52,063 bases of DNA, from positions 1 through 52,063 of the forward strand of contig CALPMC020000005.1 of assembly GCA_943324565.2 (NCBI GenBank), given 5' to 3'. This DNA is from Chitinophaga pinensis. GTDB lineage: Bacteria > Bacteroidota > Bacteroidia > Flavobacteriales_D > Crocinitomicaceae. The notes under the pieces are model-generated. The model did not search any database. It was not told the DNA's origin and worked only from the letters and a program-made list of their open reading frames with translations. Of this stretch, positions 43,231-52,063 are shown in pieces (the stretch's first letter is position 1; each line of letters opens with the position of its first letter). The position numbers were made by a program, and so were the translations under genes.

Positions 43231-44955
43231 ATGTTGAAAATTAAAATCGAAAATTGCTGGCGAATCATTAGTTTGGTGGTGTTTTTTTTGATGCAATATT
43301 TTTGTTCAACTATAGATGCGCAAACGATTTCTGTAAATTTCAATGTCATAGATTCTAGTGAATTATCAACTTCAAAATATTTTAAAAAAGAACAACTAAA
43401 ATCTTCCTTTGAATTGGAAAATTTAATACGAAAGAAACGAATTGAATGGATTGATAAAGGATTTTTTCTCGTTTCATTTGATGCTAAAAAGCAAAAGGAA
43501 AGTCAATTTATTGTGCAAGTTGAATTGGGTAGAAAGTTTAAAAAAATCAATGTTGAAATAGAAGAAAAAGATCGTTGGCAATTGCGAAAGTTCAATGTTC
43601 AGCTTGCAAAAAACAAATCAAACTATTCAGCAAGTGAATTTTCACTCTTACTTAAAAATAGTTTAAATGCTTTTTTAAATAATGGATATCCATTTGTAGC
43701 GATTTCATTTCAAAACGTAGCCATTTTCGAGGATGAAATTTCAGTACAACTTTCTTTTAACCGCGGGATGATTACCAAATGGATAGAAATAAATATCAAA
43801 GGCGATTCAAGTATTTCGGTAAATGCCATTGAAAATATTATTGGAATCAAAAAAGGAGATTATTTCAACGAATCTTTACTCGAACAGGTTGATAAACGTA
43901 TTGAACAAGTTTCTTTTTTGAAAAAGATAAAAGCTTCGGAATTACTTTTTACCGAAAAAGGAGTGGAACTTTTTGTTTATTTACGAAGTCAAAAAATCAG
44001 TTCCATTCAAGGCGCAATCGGACTTCAACCCAATCCCACAACCCAAACACTTATGCTCACAGGCGACTTACAAATGAAGTTGGTAAACGTGTTCAAAAAA
44101 GCGGAATTGATTGATTTAAGTTGGCGAAGTATTCAACCGCAAACACAAGCCTTGAATTTTAAGTTCATTTATCCTTATCTTTTTAAATCTCCTTTCGGAA
44201 TCGATGCCCGATTTAATTTATACAAACGCGATTCTACTTTTTTAGACTTAAAATCTGCTTTAGGAGTGGTTTACACGCTCAAAAATGGAAGTCAACTTAA
44301 AGCATCCTATCAATTGTTAGCGTCTAATTTATTGTTTGCATCAGCAAGTTCAAGCGAGTTTAACAACCTAGCAACCGTTCGAACAAATGCGTATGGACTT
44401 TCTTACACCCTTCGAAAATTAGACTATGTTCCCAATCCAAGTAAAGGAAGATTTTTAAACATTGAAACTTACATCGGTTCGCGTGTTGCGACTAAAGATT
44501 CCATTTCAGATAAAAAAAACGTTGCCAGAGCGAGCATTCAATTTGATAATTATTTTTCGTTGGGAAAGCGCCATGTGTTGAAGTTTAGTACTGGTTTTGA
44601 AACCTATTATGCACCACAAATTTTCCAAAATGAGTTGTACCGATTTGGTGGTTTAAATTCATTACGTGGTTTTAATGAAGACGAATTATTTGCTTCGACC
44701 AAGTTAAGCTACACCTTAGAATATCGTTTTTTAGTCGATCGAAATTCAAACGCTTTTCTATTTTTCGAGCAAGCAGTTTACGAAAATAATTCCAGCAACT
44801 ATTTAAAAGACAGTCCATTCGGAGTCGGAACAGGTTTTTCATTTGGGACAAAATTGGGGATTTTTACGATTTCTTATGCAGTTGGAAAACAATTAACTAA
44901 TCCGTTTGACTTCAGGCAAAGCAAGATTCATTTTGGATATACAGCATATTTTTGA
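43231..44955 (+). CDS. Omp85/BamA-TamA-like outer membrane protein, 574 aa
   Basis: A signal peptide (cleavage after TIDA) is followed by a periplasmic part with POTRA-like alpha/beta units (about 50-270; e.g. SVNAIENIIGIKKGDYFNESLLEQVDKRI) and a C-terminal beta-barrel (about 280-574). The barrel contains the YRFGGLNSLRGFNE stretch, which fits the conserved (V/I)RG(F/Y) loop of Omp85 proteins, and ends in an aromatic residue (GYTAYF). The protein is shorter than BamA, so TamA-like or a lineage-specific insertase/translocase is likely. No surface cargo gene is adjacent. Confidence 0.82.
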   Translation: MLKIKIENCWRIISLVVFFLMQYFCSTIDAQTISVNFNVIDSSELSTSKYFKKEQLKSSFELENLIRKKRIEWIDKGFFLVSFDAKKQKESQFIVQVELGRKFKKINVEIEEKDRWQLRKFNVQLAKNKSNYSASEFSLLLKNSLNAFLNNGYPFVAISFQNVAIFEDEISVQLSFNRGMITKWIEINIKGDSSISVNAIENIIGIKKGDYFNESLLEQVDKRIEQVSFLKKIKASELLFTEKGVELFVYLRSQKISSIQGAIGLQPNPTTQTLMLTGDLQMKLVNVFKKAELIDLSWRSIQPQTQALNFKFIYPYLFKSPFGIDARFNLYKRDSTFLDLKSALGVVYTLKNGSQLKASYQLLASNLLFASASSSEFNNLATVRTNAYGLSYTLRKLDYVPNPSKGRFLNIETYIGSRVATKDSISDKKNVARASIQFDNYFSLGKRHVLKFSTGFETYYAPQIFQNELYRFGGLNSLRGFNEDELFASTKLSYTLEYRFLVDRNSNAFLFFEQAVYENNSSNYLKDSPFGVGTGFSFGTKLGIFTISYAVGKQLTNPFDFRQSKIHFGYTAYF

Positions 44956-45070
44956 TTTTTCACTCAGAGCCTTTACTAGATTTTATTATTGATTTTTAGT
45001 AGTATTCAAGTTAAAATCACAACTTTTGGGTTAATCACAACTGTAATTACATTTGGAATCAGAAATTTTG

Positions 45071-45101
45071 TTGGTGTTTCTTTTGTTGGTTGATAACTTT
45101 G
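45071..45101 (+). promoter_or_regulatory. promoter-like pair upstream of acs
   Basis: TTG (45071-45073) and TAACTTTG (45094-45101) are separated by 20 bases, within the Flavobacterium range. The leader would be about 80 bases to the acs ATG at 45190. Confidence 0.5.
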
Positions 45102-45189
45102 AAATTTTTAACTTTCAATTATTTATAAAAGTGTTTTATCCAAAGAAATTTAAAAGTACTACATTCGTTATTGAAAATATACATGCATT

Positions 45190-47103
45190 ATGAACTATCC
45201 ATATCAAATTAAATCTATTGAAGATTACGAGAATCAATATGCAAGAAGCGTGGAAAATCCAGAACAATTTTGGGCTGAAATAGCAGAAACGTTTACTTGG
45301 AAAAAGAAATGGGACAAAGTTTTAGAATGGAATTTCATAGAACCTTCAATAAACTGGTTTAAAGGTGGAACTTTAAATATCACAGAAAATTGCATCGACC
45401 GTCATTTGGAAACTAATGGGAATACACCTGCAATCATTTGGGAATCAAATAATCCTGAAGAACATCACCGAGTTTTAACCTATAAAGAATTGCATTTTAA
45501 GGTAGTTCAGTTTGCGAATATATTGAAAAATAATGGCGTTGATAAAGGTGATCGAGTTTGTTTGTATATGGGGATGATTCCAGAATTAGCAATTGCTTCT
45601 TTGGCTTGCGCACGCATTGGTGCAATTCATTCTGTAATTTTTGGTGGATTTTCTGCGCAAGCAATTGCAGATAGATTAGACGACGCAAAAGCTGAATTCA
45701 TTGTAACGTGTGACGGAGCTTTCCGTGGAGCAAAAGACATACCTTTAAAAAGTGTGATTGATGACGCTTTAGTTGGAAATAAAACGATCAAAAAAGTAAT
45801 CGTTTGCACGCGAACACGCACTCCTGTTAGTATGATTAAAGGTCGCGATGTTTGGTGGGAAGACGAAATAAAAAAAGTAGAAACACTTGGAAATCCGGAT
45901 TGTCCTGCAGTTGAGATGAATGCCGAAGATATTTTGTTTATTCTTTATACCTCAGGTTCTACAGGTAAACCAAAAGGAGTGGTGCATACGGTTGCTGGCT
46001 ATATGATTTGGGCCAATTATACGTTTGTAAATACATTCCAATACCAACAAGGTCAAATTCATTTTTGTACCGCAGATATTGGCTGGATTACTGGTCACAG
46101 CTACATAATGTACGGACCTTTGAGTGCTGGAGGAACTTCTTTAATGTTTGAAGGTGTTCCAACTTGGCCAGATGCTGGAAGATTTTGGGAAATTGTTGAG
46201 AAATTCAAAGTTGATATTTTGTACACAGCGCCAACAGCTATTCGTAGTCTGATGGGCTTTGGTTTGGATTACGTTCACGGAAAAGATTTAAGTTCCTTAA
46301 AAGTACTTGGAACCGTTGGTGAGCCTATCAATGAAGAAGCTTGGCATTGGTACGACCAAAACATCGGAAAAGGAAATTGTCCTATAGTAGATACGTGGTG
46401 GCAAACAGAAACTGGTGGAGTTATGATTACTAATTTGGCAGGAGTCACTCCAAGTAAACCTTCTTATGCTACGTTGCCTTTACCTGGAATTCAACCTTGT
46501 TTGGTCGATGAAATCGGCAACGAAATTGAAGGAAATGGAGTGAGTGGAAATCTTTGTATCAAATTTCCTTGGCCAGGAATTATTCGCACAACTTACAATG
46601 ATCACGAACGTTGCCGTTTGACTTATTTTTCAACTTATGAAAACAAATACTTTACAGGTGACGGTTGTTTGCGCGATGAATCAGGAGATTATCGCATAAC
46701 AGGCAGGGTAGATGATGTCTTAAATGTAAGTGGTCACCGAATTGGAACTGCTGAAGTTGAAAATGCAATCAATATGCATGCTGGCGTAATTGAAAGTGCC
46801 GTAGTTGGTTATCCGCACGATATCAAAGGTCAAGGAATTTATGCGTATGTGATTTACAACAGTTCACATGGTGATTCCAATTTATCGAAACAAGACATTA
46901 TTCAATCGGTTTCAAGAATTATTGGACCAATAGCAAAACCTGATAAAATTCAGTTTGTTCCTGGTTTACCAAAAACACGTTCTGGAAAAATCATGCGACG
47001 TATTTTGCGTAAAATTGCAGAAGGTGAAACTTCAAATTTAGGTGATACAAGTACGTTGTTGGATCCGAGTTTGGTTGAAATTATTATTGAGGGATCAGTT
47101 TGA
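45190..47103 (+). CDS. acs: acetyl-CoA synthetase (AMP-forming)
   Basis: It activates acetate to acetyl-CoA via acetyl-AMP. The adenylate-forming core motif YTSGSTGKPKGVVH is near residue 255, the hinge GRVDDVLNVSGHRIGTAE near 515, and the catalytic lysine in TRSGKIMRRILRK near 600. The WWQTETGG motif is typical of Acs. The length (637 aa) is normal. It stands alone on the plus strand; an 8-bp phased repeat array follows before the HutD-like gene. Confidence 0.96.
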   Translation: MNYPYQIKSIEDYENQYARSVENPEQFWAEIAETFTWKKKWDKVLEWNFIEPSINWFKGGTLNITENCIDRHLETNGNTPAIIWESNNPEEHHRVLTYKELHFKVVQFANILKNNGVDKGDRVCLYMGMIPELAIASLACARIGAIHSVIFGGFSAQAIADRLDDAKAEFIVTCDGAFRGAKDIPLKSVIDDALVGNKTIKKVIVCTRTRTPVSMIKGRDVWWEDEIKKVETLGNPDCPAVEMNAEDILFILYTSGSTGKPKGVVHTVAGYMIWANYTFVNTFQYQQGQIHFCTADIGWITGHSYIMYGPLSAGGTSLMFEGVPTWPDAGRFWEIVEKFKVDILYTAPTAIRSLMGFGLDYVHGKDLSSLKVLGTVGEPINEEAWHWYDQNIGKGNCPIVDTWWQTETGGVMITNLAGVTPSKPSYATLPLPGIQPCLVDEIGNEIEGNGVSGNLCIKFPWPGIIRTTYNDHERCRLTYFSTYENKYFTGDGCLRDESGDYRITGRVDDVLNVSGHRIGTAEVENAINMHAGVIESAVVGYPHDIKGQGIYAYVIYNSSHGDSNLSKQDIIQSVSRIIGPIAKPDKIQFVPGLPKTRSGKIMRRILRKIAEGETSNLGDTSTLLDPSLVEIIIEGSV

Positions 47104-47113
47104 TTCAGTTGAA

Positions 47114-47138
47114 AACTGAGAACGGATAACTGAGAACG
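47114..47138 (+). repeat. direct repeat AACTGAGAACG
   Basis: AACTGAGAACG occurs at 47114-47124 and 47128-47138, a 14-base period. It is part of the low-complexity stretch after acs. Confidence 0.6.
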
Positions 47139-47198
47139 AAAGTGAAATGTTAAGAGTGAAAAGTGAAGAATGAAGTTGCTCAATGCAAACCAGAATTA

Positions 47199-47286
47199 AG
47201 CAAAACAGCGACTTTGCAAAACAGCGATTGCGCTAATCAGCGATTAAGCGATTAAGCGACTTTGCATAAGAGCGATTCAGCAATCA
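47199..47286 (+). repeat. octamer-phased array (AGCGATTA-like units)
   Basis: Eleven consecutive octamers in one 8-base register: AGCAAAAC, AGCGACTT, TGCAAAAC, AGCGATTG, CGCTAATC, AGCGATTA, AGCGATTA, AGCGACTT, TGCATAAG, AGCGATTC, AGCAATCA. The AGCGAYT core starts at 47207, 47223, 47239, 47247, 47255 and 47271, all multiples of 8 apart. It lies between acs and the HutD-like gene, ending 18 bases before the latter's ATG, so it would be in that gene's leader or promoter region. Confidence 0.7.
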
Positions 47287-47304
47287 AATAATAAATAGAA
47301 AGAA

Positions 47305-47871
47305 ATGAAAATTAGGATACAGAAAGAAAAAGATTGTAAGGTTGTGAATTGGGCAAATGGAACGAGTACAGAACTGTTTGTTTTTCCTACTGATGGAAAT
47401 TTTCAAACGCGCGATTTCACTTTTCGTATCAGTACCGCAACTGTTGAAGTGGAGGAAACGACCTTTTCTGATTTTTCTAGTTTGACACGTATTTTAATGA
47501 TTTTGGAAGGAAATATAAACCTTATTCACGAAGGTCGTTATTCTAAACAATTGGCTCCGTTTGATCAAGACACTTTCGACGGTTCTTGGCCAACAAAAAG
47601 TCAAGGAAAAGTGCGCGATTTTAACGTGATGTTTAAAGAAAATGTGGAGGGAAAAGTAGAACATTTTGTAATAAATACAGGACAATCAGAATTATTTACC
47701 CTTTCTGGAACATACGATTTTTTCTTTGTTCAAAATGGTTCGTTTCGTTTCAATGACTTGGAAATTCAAAAAAATGATATGTTGATTATCGAGCGAGAAG
47801 AAAAAGAATCAATTGACTTAGAATGCCTTGAAGCAGGAGATTTAGTGAAGGTGGAGATACAATTGAAATAG
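47305..47871 (+). CDS. HutD/Ves family protein, 188 aa
   Basis: The cupin-like HutD/Ves pattern is visible: VVNWANGTSTELFVFP, then FTFRISTATVEVEETTFSDFSSLTRILMILEGNINLIH, DTFDGSWP and VRDFNVMFKENVEG. HutD occurs in histidine-utilisation operons and Ves in environmental stress, but the biochemical function is unsettled. No hut genes are near. It has no signal peptide. Its upstream region is the octamer array. Confidence 0.85.
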   Translation: MKIRIQKEKDCKVVNWANGTSTELFVFPTDGNFQTRDFTFRISTATVEVEETTFSDFSSLTRILMILEGNINLIHEGRYSKQLAPFDQDTFDGSWPTKSQGKVRDFNVMFKENVEGKVEHFVINTGQSELFTLSGTYDFFFVQNGSFRFNDLEIQKNDMLIIEREEKESIDLECLEAGDLVKVEIQLK

Positions 47872-48059
47872 AAATTTATGAAATATAAGTTTGTTTATTT
47901 GAATCTATTTTTTTGAGTAACAATCTAAAGGTCGAAAAAAAAAACAGACTAATTTTTCATGGTAATAGATAACTGTAGAGTGAAAATTAATTTTAAAACC
48001 TCTTCAACTAGGATTTAATTAGTTTAAATTATTACAGTTGAAAACATAATATCAACGTG

Positions 48060-51050
48060 CTACTCAAAAATCAATTCATCCACAAAAACCCACGTTTTAT
48101 TTCCATTTCCAAGATGCCAATTTGGACAAACACCCGAATTTTTAATAGTGTATCTAATTGCTTTGATTGCTTCGTTTTCTATTTTAGTGGTGAAAGCAAA
48201 TGTTTTTGGATTTTCATCACTCGGACTTGCTGCAGGAATCATAATATTAGGAAGTGACTTGAAATTTATTCCATCCGTAGAGATTTCTATTTCGATGGAT
48301 GAAGGAAGGAAAATCCAAGATTTTTGATCGCGAATAAAGGAAGCACCAATTTCTTTGATTGTTTTTAATGAATCAAAAGTGATTACTGCTTTAACATCCT
48401 GACCATTAAATCCTTGCCAATCACCTGTTCTAAATTCTTTGCCTCCACGTACACCATCAATCAACGCATTTGGTCCAGCTGCTGCGTATTCATTGGCGTA
48501 GACTGTGTTAAGTTGTAGTTTTATACTTGGGTCTCTTTTGTGAAAATGAGCTGAAACAGTTGCACTTTCATACACATTTCCATCAGAAGTGGTTTTTTGA
48601 AGTTTTGTATAAATAGTAGTTGAATTTTTAATGAGAATTGGACGCTGAAAGTATAACCAGTTTTTTGCATCAAAGCTGTACAAAAGGCTATAACTATCAC
48701 TTTCATCTAATTTTAAGTAAGAAATATCAATTTTTGCAGCATCGATGAACAATGGATTATCATTTGTAATGAATGGTGCAGGAACAAATTCAGCTGGAAC
48801 TTTTGCTGAAAAGAAATTAGAAGTTTCTAATCTTGGTGCTGGTTTATTTCCCATTTCAAATTCTAAAATTCCACCATTCAATAGTTGTAAATGGCTAATT
48901 TCATTAGATTTAAGAAGGTTTCCGTTCCATTTTATAGATTGCACAAATTTATTTTCAGGACTATTGTTTTTGCTACTAATTTCTACAAATTTCCCATTTC
49001 CTAAGTTCATTTTTACTTTGTCGAAAAGCGGTCTTCCAATTTGATAGTTCGTATTTCCAGGCGCAATAGGGTAGAAGCCCATTGAACTTAGCACGTACCA
49101 AGCGCTCATTTGACCACAATCTTCGTTTCCTGAAAGTCCATCTGGAGCGTTGAAATAAAGTTCATTTAAGATTTTATCAACGTACAATTGCGTTTTGTGT
49201 GGTGCTTTTGTAAAATTATACAAATAGGCAGCGTGATGAGATGGTTCATTTCCGTGCGCATATTGACCAATCAAACCTGTAATGTCACTTTGAACGCGAC
49301 CGCTTAATTTCTTTTGGGTCGTAAATAAATTATCTAGCCAAACTTCCAACGAATCTTTTCCGCCAAGAAGATTGGTTAAAACTTCAATGTGTTGGGGAGC
49401 ATAAACCGAATATTGCCAACTGTTTGCTTCGGTGAAATTGAAGTTTACTTCTGCTGGGTCAAAAGGTCCGTACCACATTGCTCCACGACGAGCGCGTAAA
49501 AATTTCGTGCTTGGGTCAAATAAATTGATAAAATTATAGCTTCGTTTATTGTAAACTTGATAGGCAGAATCGTTTCCTGCTGCTTTTGCCATCGAAGCAA
49601 TACAGAAATCATCGTAAGCGTATTCGATTGTTTTTGAAGCTGATTCTGGTTCTTCGTGAGCACTGATAAATCCTTTTTCAGTATATGGCATTTTACCATA
49701 TTCATCTAGTTGAGTGGTTTTTATCATTGCAGCAAGCGCTTCTTTCGAGTTGTAATCGCGAAGGCCTTTCATATACGCATCTGCAATTACGGAAACACTG
49801 TGGTAGCCAATCATACATTCCGTTTCGTTTCCAGCTAATTCCCAAACAGGTAAATCGCCACTTTCGTTAAATTGACGTAGAAAGGTACGGATAAATTCGT
49901 TAGTGCGCTTCGGTTGAATTAGTGTGTAAAGTGGATTTGTTCCTCGATAAGTATCCCACAATGAGAAAACAGTGTACTGATTTTCAGATTTTTCAATTTG
50001 ATGGATTTGATTGTCTCTTCCTCGGTAACGACCATCTACATCGCTGAATAAATTGGGAGCTACATAATTGTGATACAAAGCGGTATAGAAAATCGTTTTT
50101 AATTCTTTATTCTCAGTTGCAATATCGATTTTACCTAATTCTTGATTCCATTTAAAAACAGTAATGGCACGTACTTGATCGAAGTTAGAAGCTCCAATTT
50201 CAGTTTCTAAGTTATTTTTTGCTCCATTTTCATCTACTGCTGAAATTCCAACTTTCAAAATGATTTTAGAAGTCGATTTTGGAAATTCTAGTAGCAATTT
50301 ATGTTCTCCATTTTTAAAAATCTTTTTCGCTTTATTGAAAGGAGTTGAACTTGTTAAGTAAAAATAAAAATGTTGATTTTTAGCCCAATCTTTCGAAATT
50401 CGATTTCCAGAAACAGCATTTTTTCCAATAACATTAATTGAGGCTGAAAGTACTTCATCACGATGGTCTAAATCAATTAGGATAAAACGATTTTCTTCTT
50501 TTGTTTCAAAGGTATATTCATGTATTCCTGCTCGTTCAGAAGTAGTTAGCTTAACTCCAATTTTTCCATCTTCTAAAAAAACCTTATAAAAACCAGGGCT
50601 TGCTTCTTCTTTTGCGTGCGAAAATCGGGAGCCATAACCAGTTGGTGATTTATAACCTGGAACTGTGTTTGCTTTTCCTGTTTGAGGTACAATCAATAAA
50701 TCGCAGTAGTCAGGAACGCCAGTACCACTCAAATGTGTATGACTAAATCCATAAATAATCGAATCCGAATAATGATAACCGGAACAACCATCCCAGCCTT
50801 CATAGCGCGTATCTGGACTTAATTGCATCATTCCAAATGGAGCAGTTGCACCAGGGAACGTATGTCCATGTCCGCCTGTCCCAATGAATGGATTGACAAA
50901 CAAACTTGGTGAACTTGTCGAAATTGAAGGTTTTGATAGTTTATTTTGTGCTTTATCGCTGGCTTCTTGAATACTAGGTACTGTTCCTTGTGCAAGGATA
51001 CTTTGGAATTTAAATAGTATTAAAACAGCAATTAAAAAGAAATTTCTCAT
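48060..51050 (-). CDS. GH92 family alpha-mannosidase with discoidin-like C-terminus
   Basis: GH92 enzymes are calcium-dependent exo-acting alpha-mannosidases (mostly alpha-1,2). Family blocks are FIGTGGHGHTFPGATAPFG, FSHTHLSGTGVPDY, GNETECMIGYHS (catalytic Glu near 408), and GNEDCGQMSAWYVLSSMGFYP (near 642). A signal peptide (MRNFFLIAVLILFKFQSILAQ) exports it. The C-terminal 250 residues add beta-sandwich parts, the last resembling an F5/8 type C (discoidin) carbohydrate-binding domain. The start is ATG at 51048-51050, which overlaps the glycosyltransferase stop by four bases (ATGA); the longer frame from 51110 overlaps that gene. No susCD pair is seen, so it is not part of a visible polysaccharide-utilisation locus. 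Confidence 0.9.
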   Translation of the reverse strand: MRNFFLIAVLILFKFQSILAQGTVPSIQEASDKAQNKLSKPSISTSSPSLFVNPFIGTGGHGHTFPGATAPFGMMQLSPDTRYEGWDGCSGYHYSDSIIYGFSHTHLSGTGVPDYCDLLIVPQTGKANTVPGYKSPTGYGSRFSHAKEEASPGFYKVFLEDGKIGVKLTTSERAGIHEYTFETKEENRFILIDLDHRDEVLSASINVIGKNAVSGNRISKDWAKNQHFYFYLTSSTPFNKAKKIFKNGEHKLLLEFPKSTSKIILKVGISAVDENGAKNNLETEIGASNFDQVRAITVFKWNQELGKIDIATENKELKTIFYTALYHNYVAPNLFSDVDGRYRGRDNQIHQIEKSENQYTVFSLWDTYRGTNPLYTLIQPKRTNEFIRTFLRQFNESGDLPVWELAGNETECMIGYHSVSVIADAYMKGLRDYNSKEALAAMIKTTQLDEYGKMPYTEKGFISAHEEPESASKTIEYAYDDFCIASMAKAAGNDSAYQVYNKRSYNFINLFDPSTKFLRARRGAMWYGPFDPAEVNFNFTEANSWQYSVYAPQHIEVLTNLLGGKDSLEVWLDNLFTTQKKLSGRVQSDITGLIGQYAHGNEPSHHAAYLYNFTKAPHKTQLYVDKILNELYFNAPDGLSGNEDCGQMSAWYVLSSMGFYPIAPGNTNYQIGRPLFDKVKMNLGNGKFVEISSKNNSPENKFVQSIKWNGNLLKSNEISHLQLLNGGILEFEMGNKPAPRLETSNFFSAKVPAEFVPAPFITNDNPLFIDAAKIDISYLKLDESDSYSLLYSFDAKNWLYFQRPILIKNSTTIYTKLQKTTSDGNVYESATVSAHFHKRDPSIKLQLNTVYANEYAAAGPNALIDGVRGGKEFRTGDWQGFNGQDVKAVITFDSLKTIKEIGASFIRDQKSWIFLPSSIEIEISTDGINFKSLPNIMIPAASPSDENPKTFAFTTKIENEAIKAIRYTIKNSGVCPNWHLGNGNKTWVFVDELIFE

Positions 51051-52063
51051 TTGAATTTTCGTTGATTGAGTGAGGAATAAGTCTTGTTTTTTTGAATGAA
51101 ATAAGCCCACAAAATACTGCCATCATATTTAAAAAAGGCTTGTTTATCAGCTTTTAAGGCTAAGCGTTTACGGTACATTTTACCAAAATTTCGATAAAGG
51201 GCCATGTGAGCCAAAAAAACTTTCCAAGTGAATAGAAAATTACCTTCTGTCAAGAATTTCACTGCTGCAATTCCATCTAATGTCATTCTGAAAAACAATT
51301 TTGGAAACAACAGACCCTGATGGTTTTTCACGAGCATAAACAGATTATTTCTGAAATTCAAGTATATTTTATTGGGGGAATTGTAGGCTAATGTTCCGCC
51401 ACCCAAATGATAAACTACACTTTCAGGATTGCAAACTAATTGATAACCTTTTCGTTGCAAGCGCAAACATAAATCAATCTCTTCCATGTGCGCAAAAAAG
51501 TCGGTATCAAAACCGCCAGCTTGATGAAAAGCTTCTGAACGAATCAACATTGCTGCACCAGAAGTCCAAGTAACTTGCTGTGAATGATTGTACTGTTGGT
51601 CGTCTTTCTCCACATTGTCAAAAATTCGACCGCGGCAAAAAGGAAAATAATTTGAATCTATGTGACCACCACAAGCGCCTGCGTGTTCAAAATTATTTTT
51701 GTTTAAATAAGCTAAAATTTTAGGTTGAACGGCAACAATTTTTTCATTTTCCAAGCTTTTAATCAAAGGTTCCAACCAATTTGCTGTCACTTCGACATCG
51801 CTGTTAAGCAATAAATACGCATCAAATTCACCTTTTAGTTGTTCCAATGCATCATTATAACCTCTGGCAAAACCATGATTTTCAGCGTTGTGAACTAATC
51901 TAAGTTGTGGGTAATTTGTTTTTAAAAAGTCAACAGAATCATCGGTGCTTGCATTTTCAGCTATGATAACTGTTTGTTTTCCTGAATGCTCCACTACACT
52001 CGGTAAATAAGTTTCCAAGTGTTTTCTACCATTGAAATTTAGAATAACAACCGCAACCTTCAA
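51047..52063 (-). CDS. family 2 glycosyltransferase (5' end at window edge)
   Basis: This GT-A glycosyltransferase opens with VAVVILNFNGRKHLETYLPSV, has ENASTDDSVDFL, the nucleotide/metal site NSDVEV (residues about 88-92), and the GFDTDFFAHMEEIDLCLR block characteristic of rhamnosyltransferase-like GT2 proteins. A hydrophobic/basic C-terminal region (about 240-320) could associate with the membrane. It adds a sugar to a surface glycan, donor unknown. The leftmost codon in the frame is TTG exactly at the window edge, so the true start may be that TTG or an ATG outside. Its stop overlaps the GH92 start (ATGA), pairing a glycan builder with an alpha-mannosidase. Confidence 0.9.
   Translation of the reverse strand: MKVAVVILNFNGRKHLETYLPSVVEHSGKQTVIIAENASTDDSVDFLKTNYPQLRLVHNAENHGFARGYNDALEQLKGEFDAYLLLNSDVEVTANWLEPLIKSLENEKIVAVQPKILAYLNKNNFEHAGACGGHIDSNYFPFCRGRIFDNVEKDDQQYNHSQQVTWTSGAAMLIRSEAFHQAGGFDTDFFAHMEEIDLCLRLQRKGYQLVCNPESVVYHLGGGTLAYNSPNKIYLNFRNNLFMLVKNHQGLLFPKLFFRMTLDGIAAVKFLTEGNFLFTWKVFLAHMALYRNFGKMYRKRLALKADKQAFFKYDGSILWAYFIQKNKTYSSLNQRKFK

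Noticed and set aside
42996..43349. 117-codon long form of the small lipoprotein
   Set aside because: The first 71 residues have no signal peptide and overlap the Omp85-like gene; the lipobox signal peptide starts at 43136.
51051..51110. 20-residue extension of the GH92 protein
   Set aside because: It would overlap the glycosyltransferase and place residues before a perfect signal peptide at 51050.
48060..52063. A polysaccharide-utilisation locus
   Set aside because: There is no SusC/SusD pair or sensor with the GH92 gene.

Overview
The window is AT-rich chromosomal DNA from a member of the Bacteroidota, most likely order Flavobacteriales. The evidence is a secreted protein with SprB-type repeats and a type IX secretion C-terminal domain, Bacteroidota-type -7 boxes (TAnnTTTG) instead of -10 boxes, very few Shine-Dalgarno sequences, many lipoproteins, a MutA-like small methylmalonyl-CoA mutase chain and DUF6952-type and DUF4836-like proteins. 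A Crocinitomicaceae/Fluviicola-like host is my guess from overall flavour and is not demonstrated. There is no rRNA, CRISPR array, prophage or intact insertion sequence. Most of the window is ordinary core genome with small structured intergenic elements.

Layout. 1-6.2 kb: the N-terminal half of an MFS transporter, a lipoprotein of unknown role, a CstB-like persulfide dioxygenase/rhodanese, a VanX/DdpX-type dipeptidase lipoprotein, then trmB and a DUF4836-like lipoprotein on the minus strand. 6.3-10.6 kb: two small unknown genes, a hairpin-rich repeat, then a peroxide-defence cluster: oxyR, a decayed dps remnant, ahpC, a thioredoxin with a CGNC active site and a DUF6952 protein. 10.7-15.7 kb: a palindromic repeat, a GbsR/MarR regulator, and a three-gene minus-strand cluster of secreted or anchored proteins, two of them DUF4836-like. 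15.7-22.4 kb: an SRAP (YedK/HMCES) DNA-protein crosslinker, a CDF metal transporter, mutA, a cyclophilin-FKBP fusion, a second FKBP, nadK and a CBS-domain protein.

22.4-33.8 kb: pdxJ, a pyridoxal-phosphate-dependent cystathionine beta-synthase and a signal-less BtuF-like protein on the plus strand; then a membrane TPR protein, a small secreted protein, a MORN-repeat protein, a 1299-residue propeller/cyclase/HD sensor immediately downstream of ferritin, and yaaA. 33.9-41 kb: the large type IX-secreted SprB-repeat protein, mnmA, tRNA-Lys(UUU) with a well-formed Flavobacterium-type promoter, aroK, a lipoprotein MsrB and a chalcone-isomerase-like secreted protein. 41-52 kb: prfA-pyrF (4-base overlap), a 46-residue lipoprotein, an Omp85/BamA-like outer membrane protein, acs, an 8-bp phased repeat array, a HutD/Ves-like gene, and a GT2 glycosyltransferase overlapping a GH92 alpha-mannosidase.

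How they work together. Oxidative and iron stress is a recurring theme (OxyR, AhpC, thioredoxin, the dead dps, YaaA, ferritin, MsrB, CstB-like), though the genes lie in several separate transcription units. The most unusual items are the sensor that joins a beta-propeller, a class III cyclase domain lacking the usual transition-state arginine and an HD phosphohydrolase domain downstream of ferritin; the dps pseudogene between oxyR and ahpC; the dual-family immunophilin; and the octamer-phased array downstream of acs. I found no clearly new multi-gene system; the cyclase/HD sensor is the best candidate for new biology.
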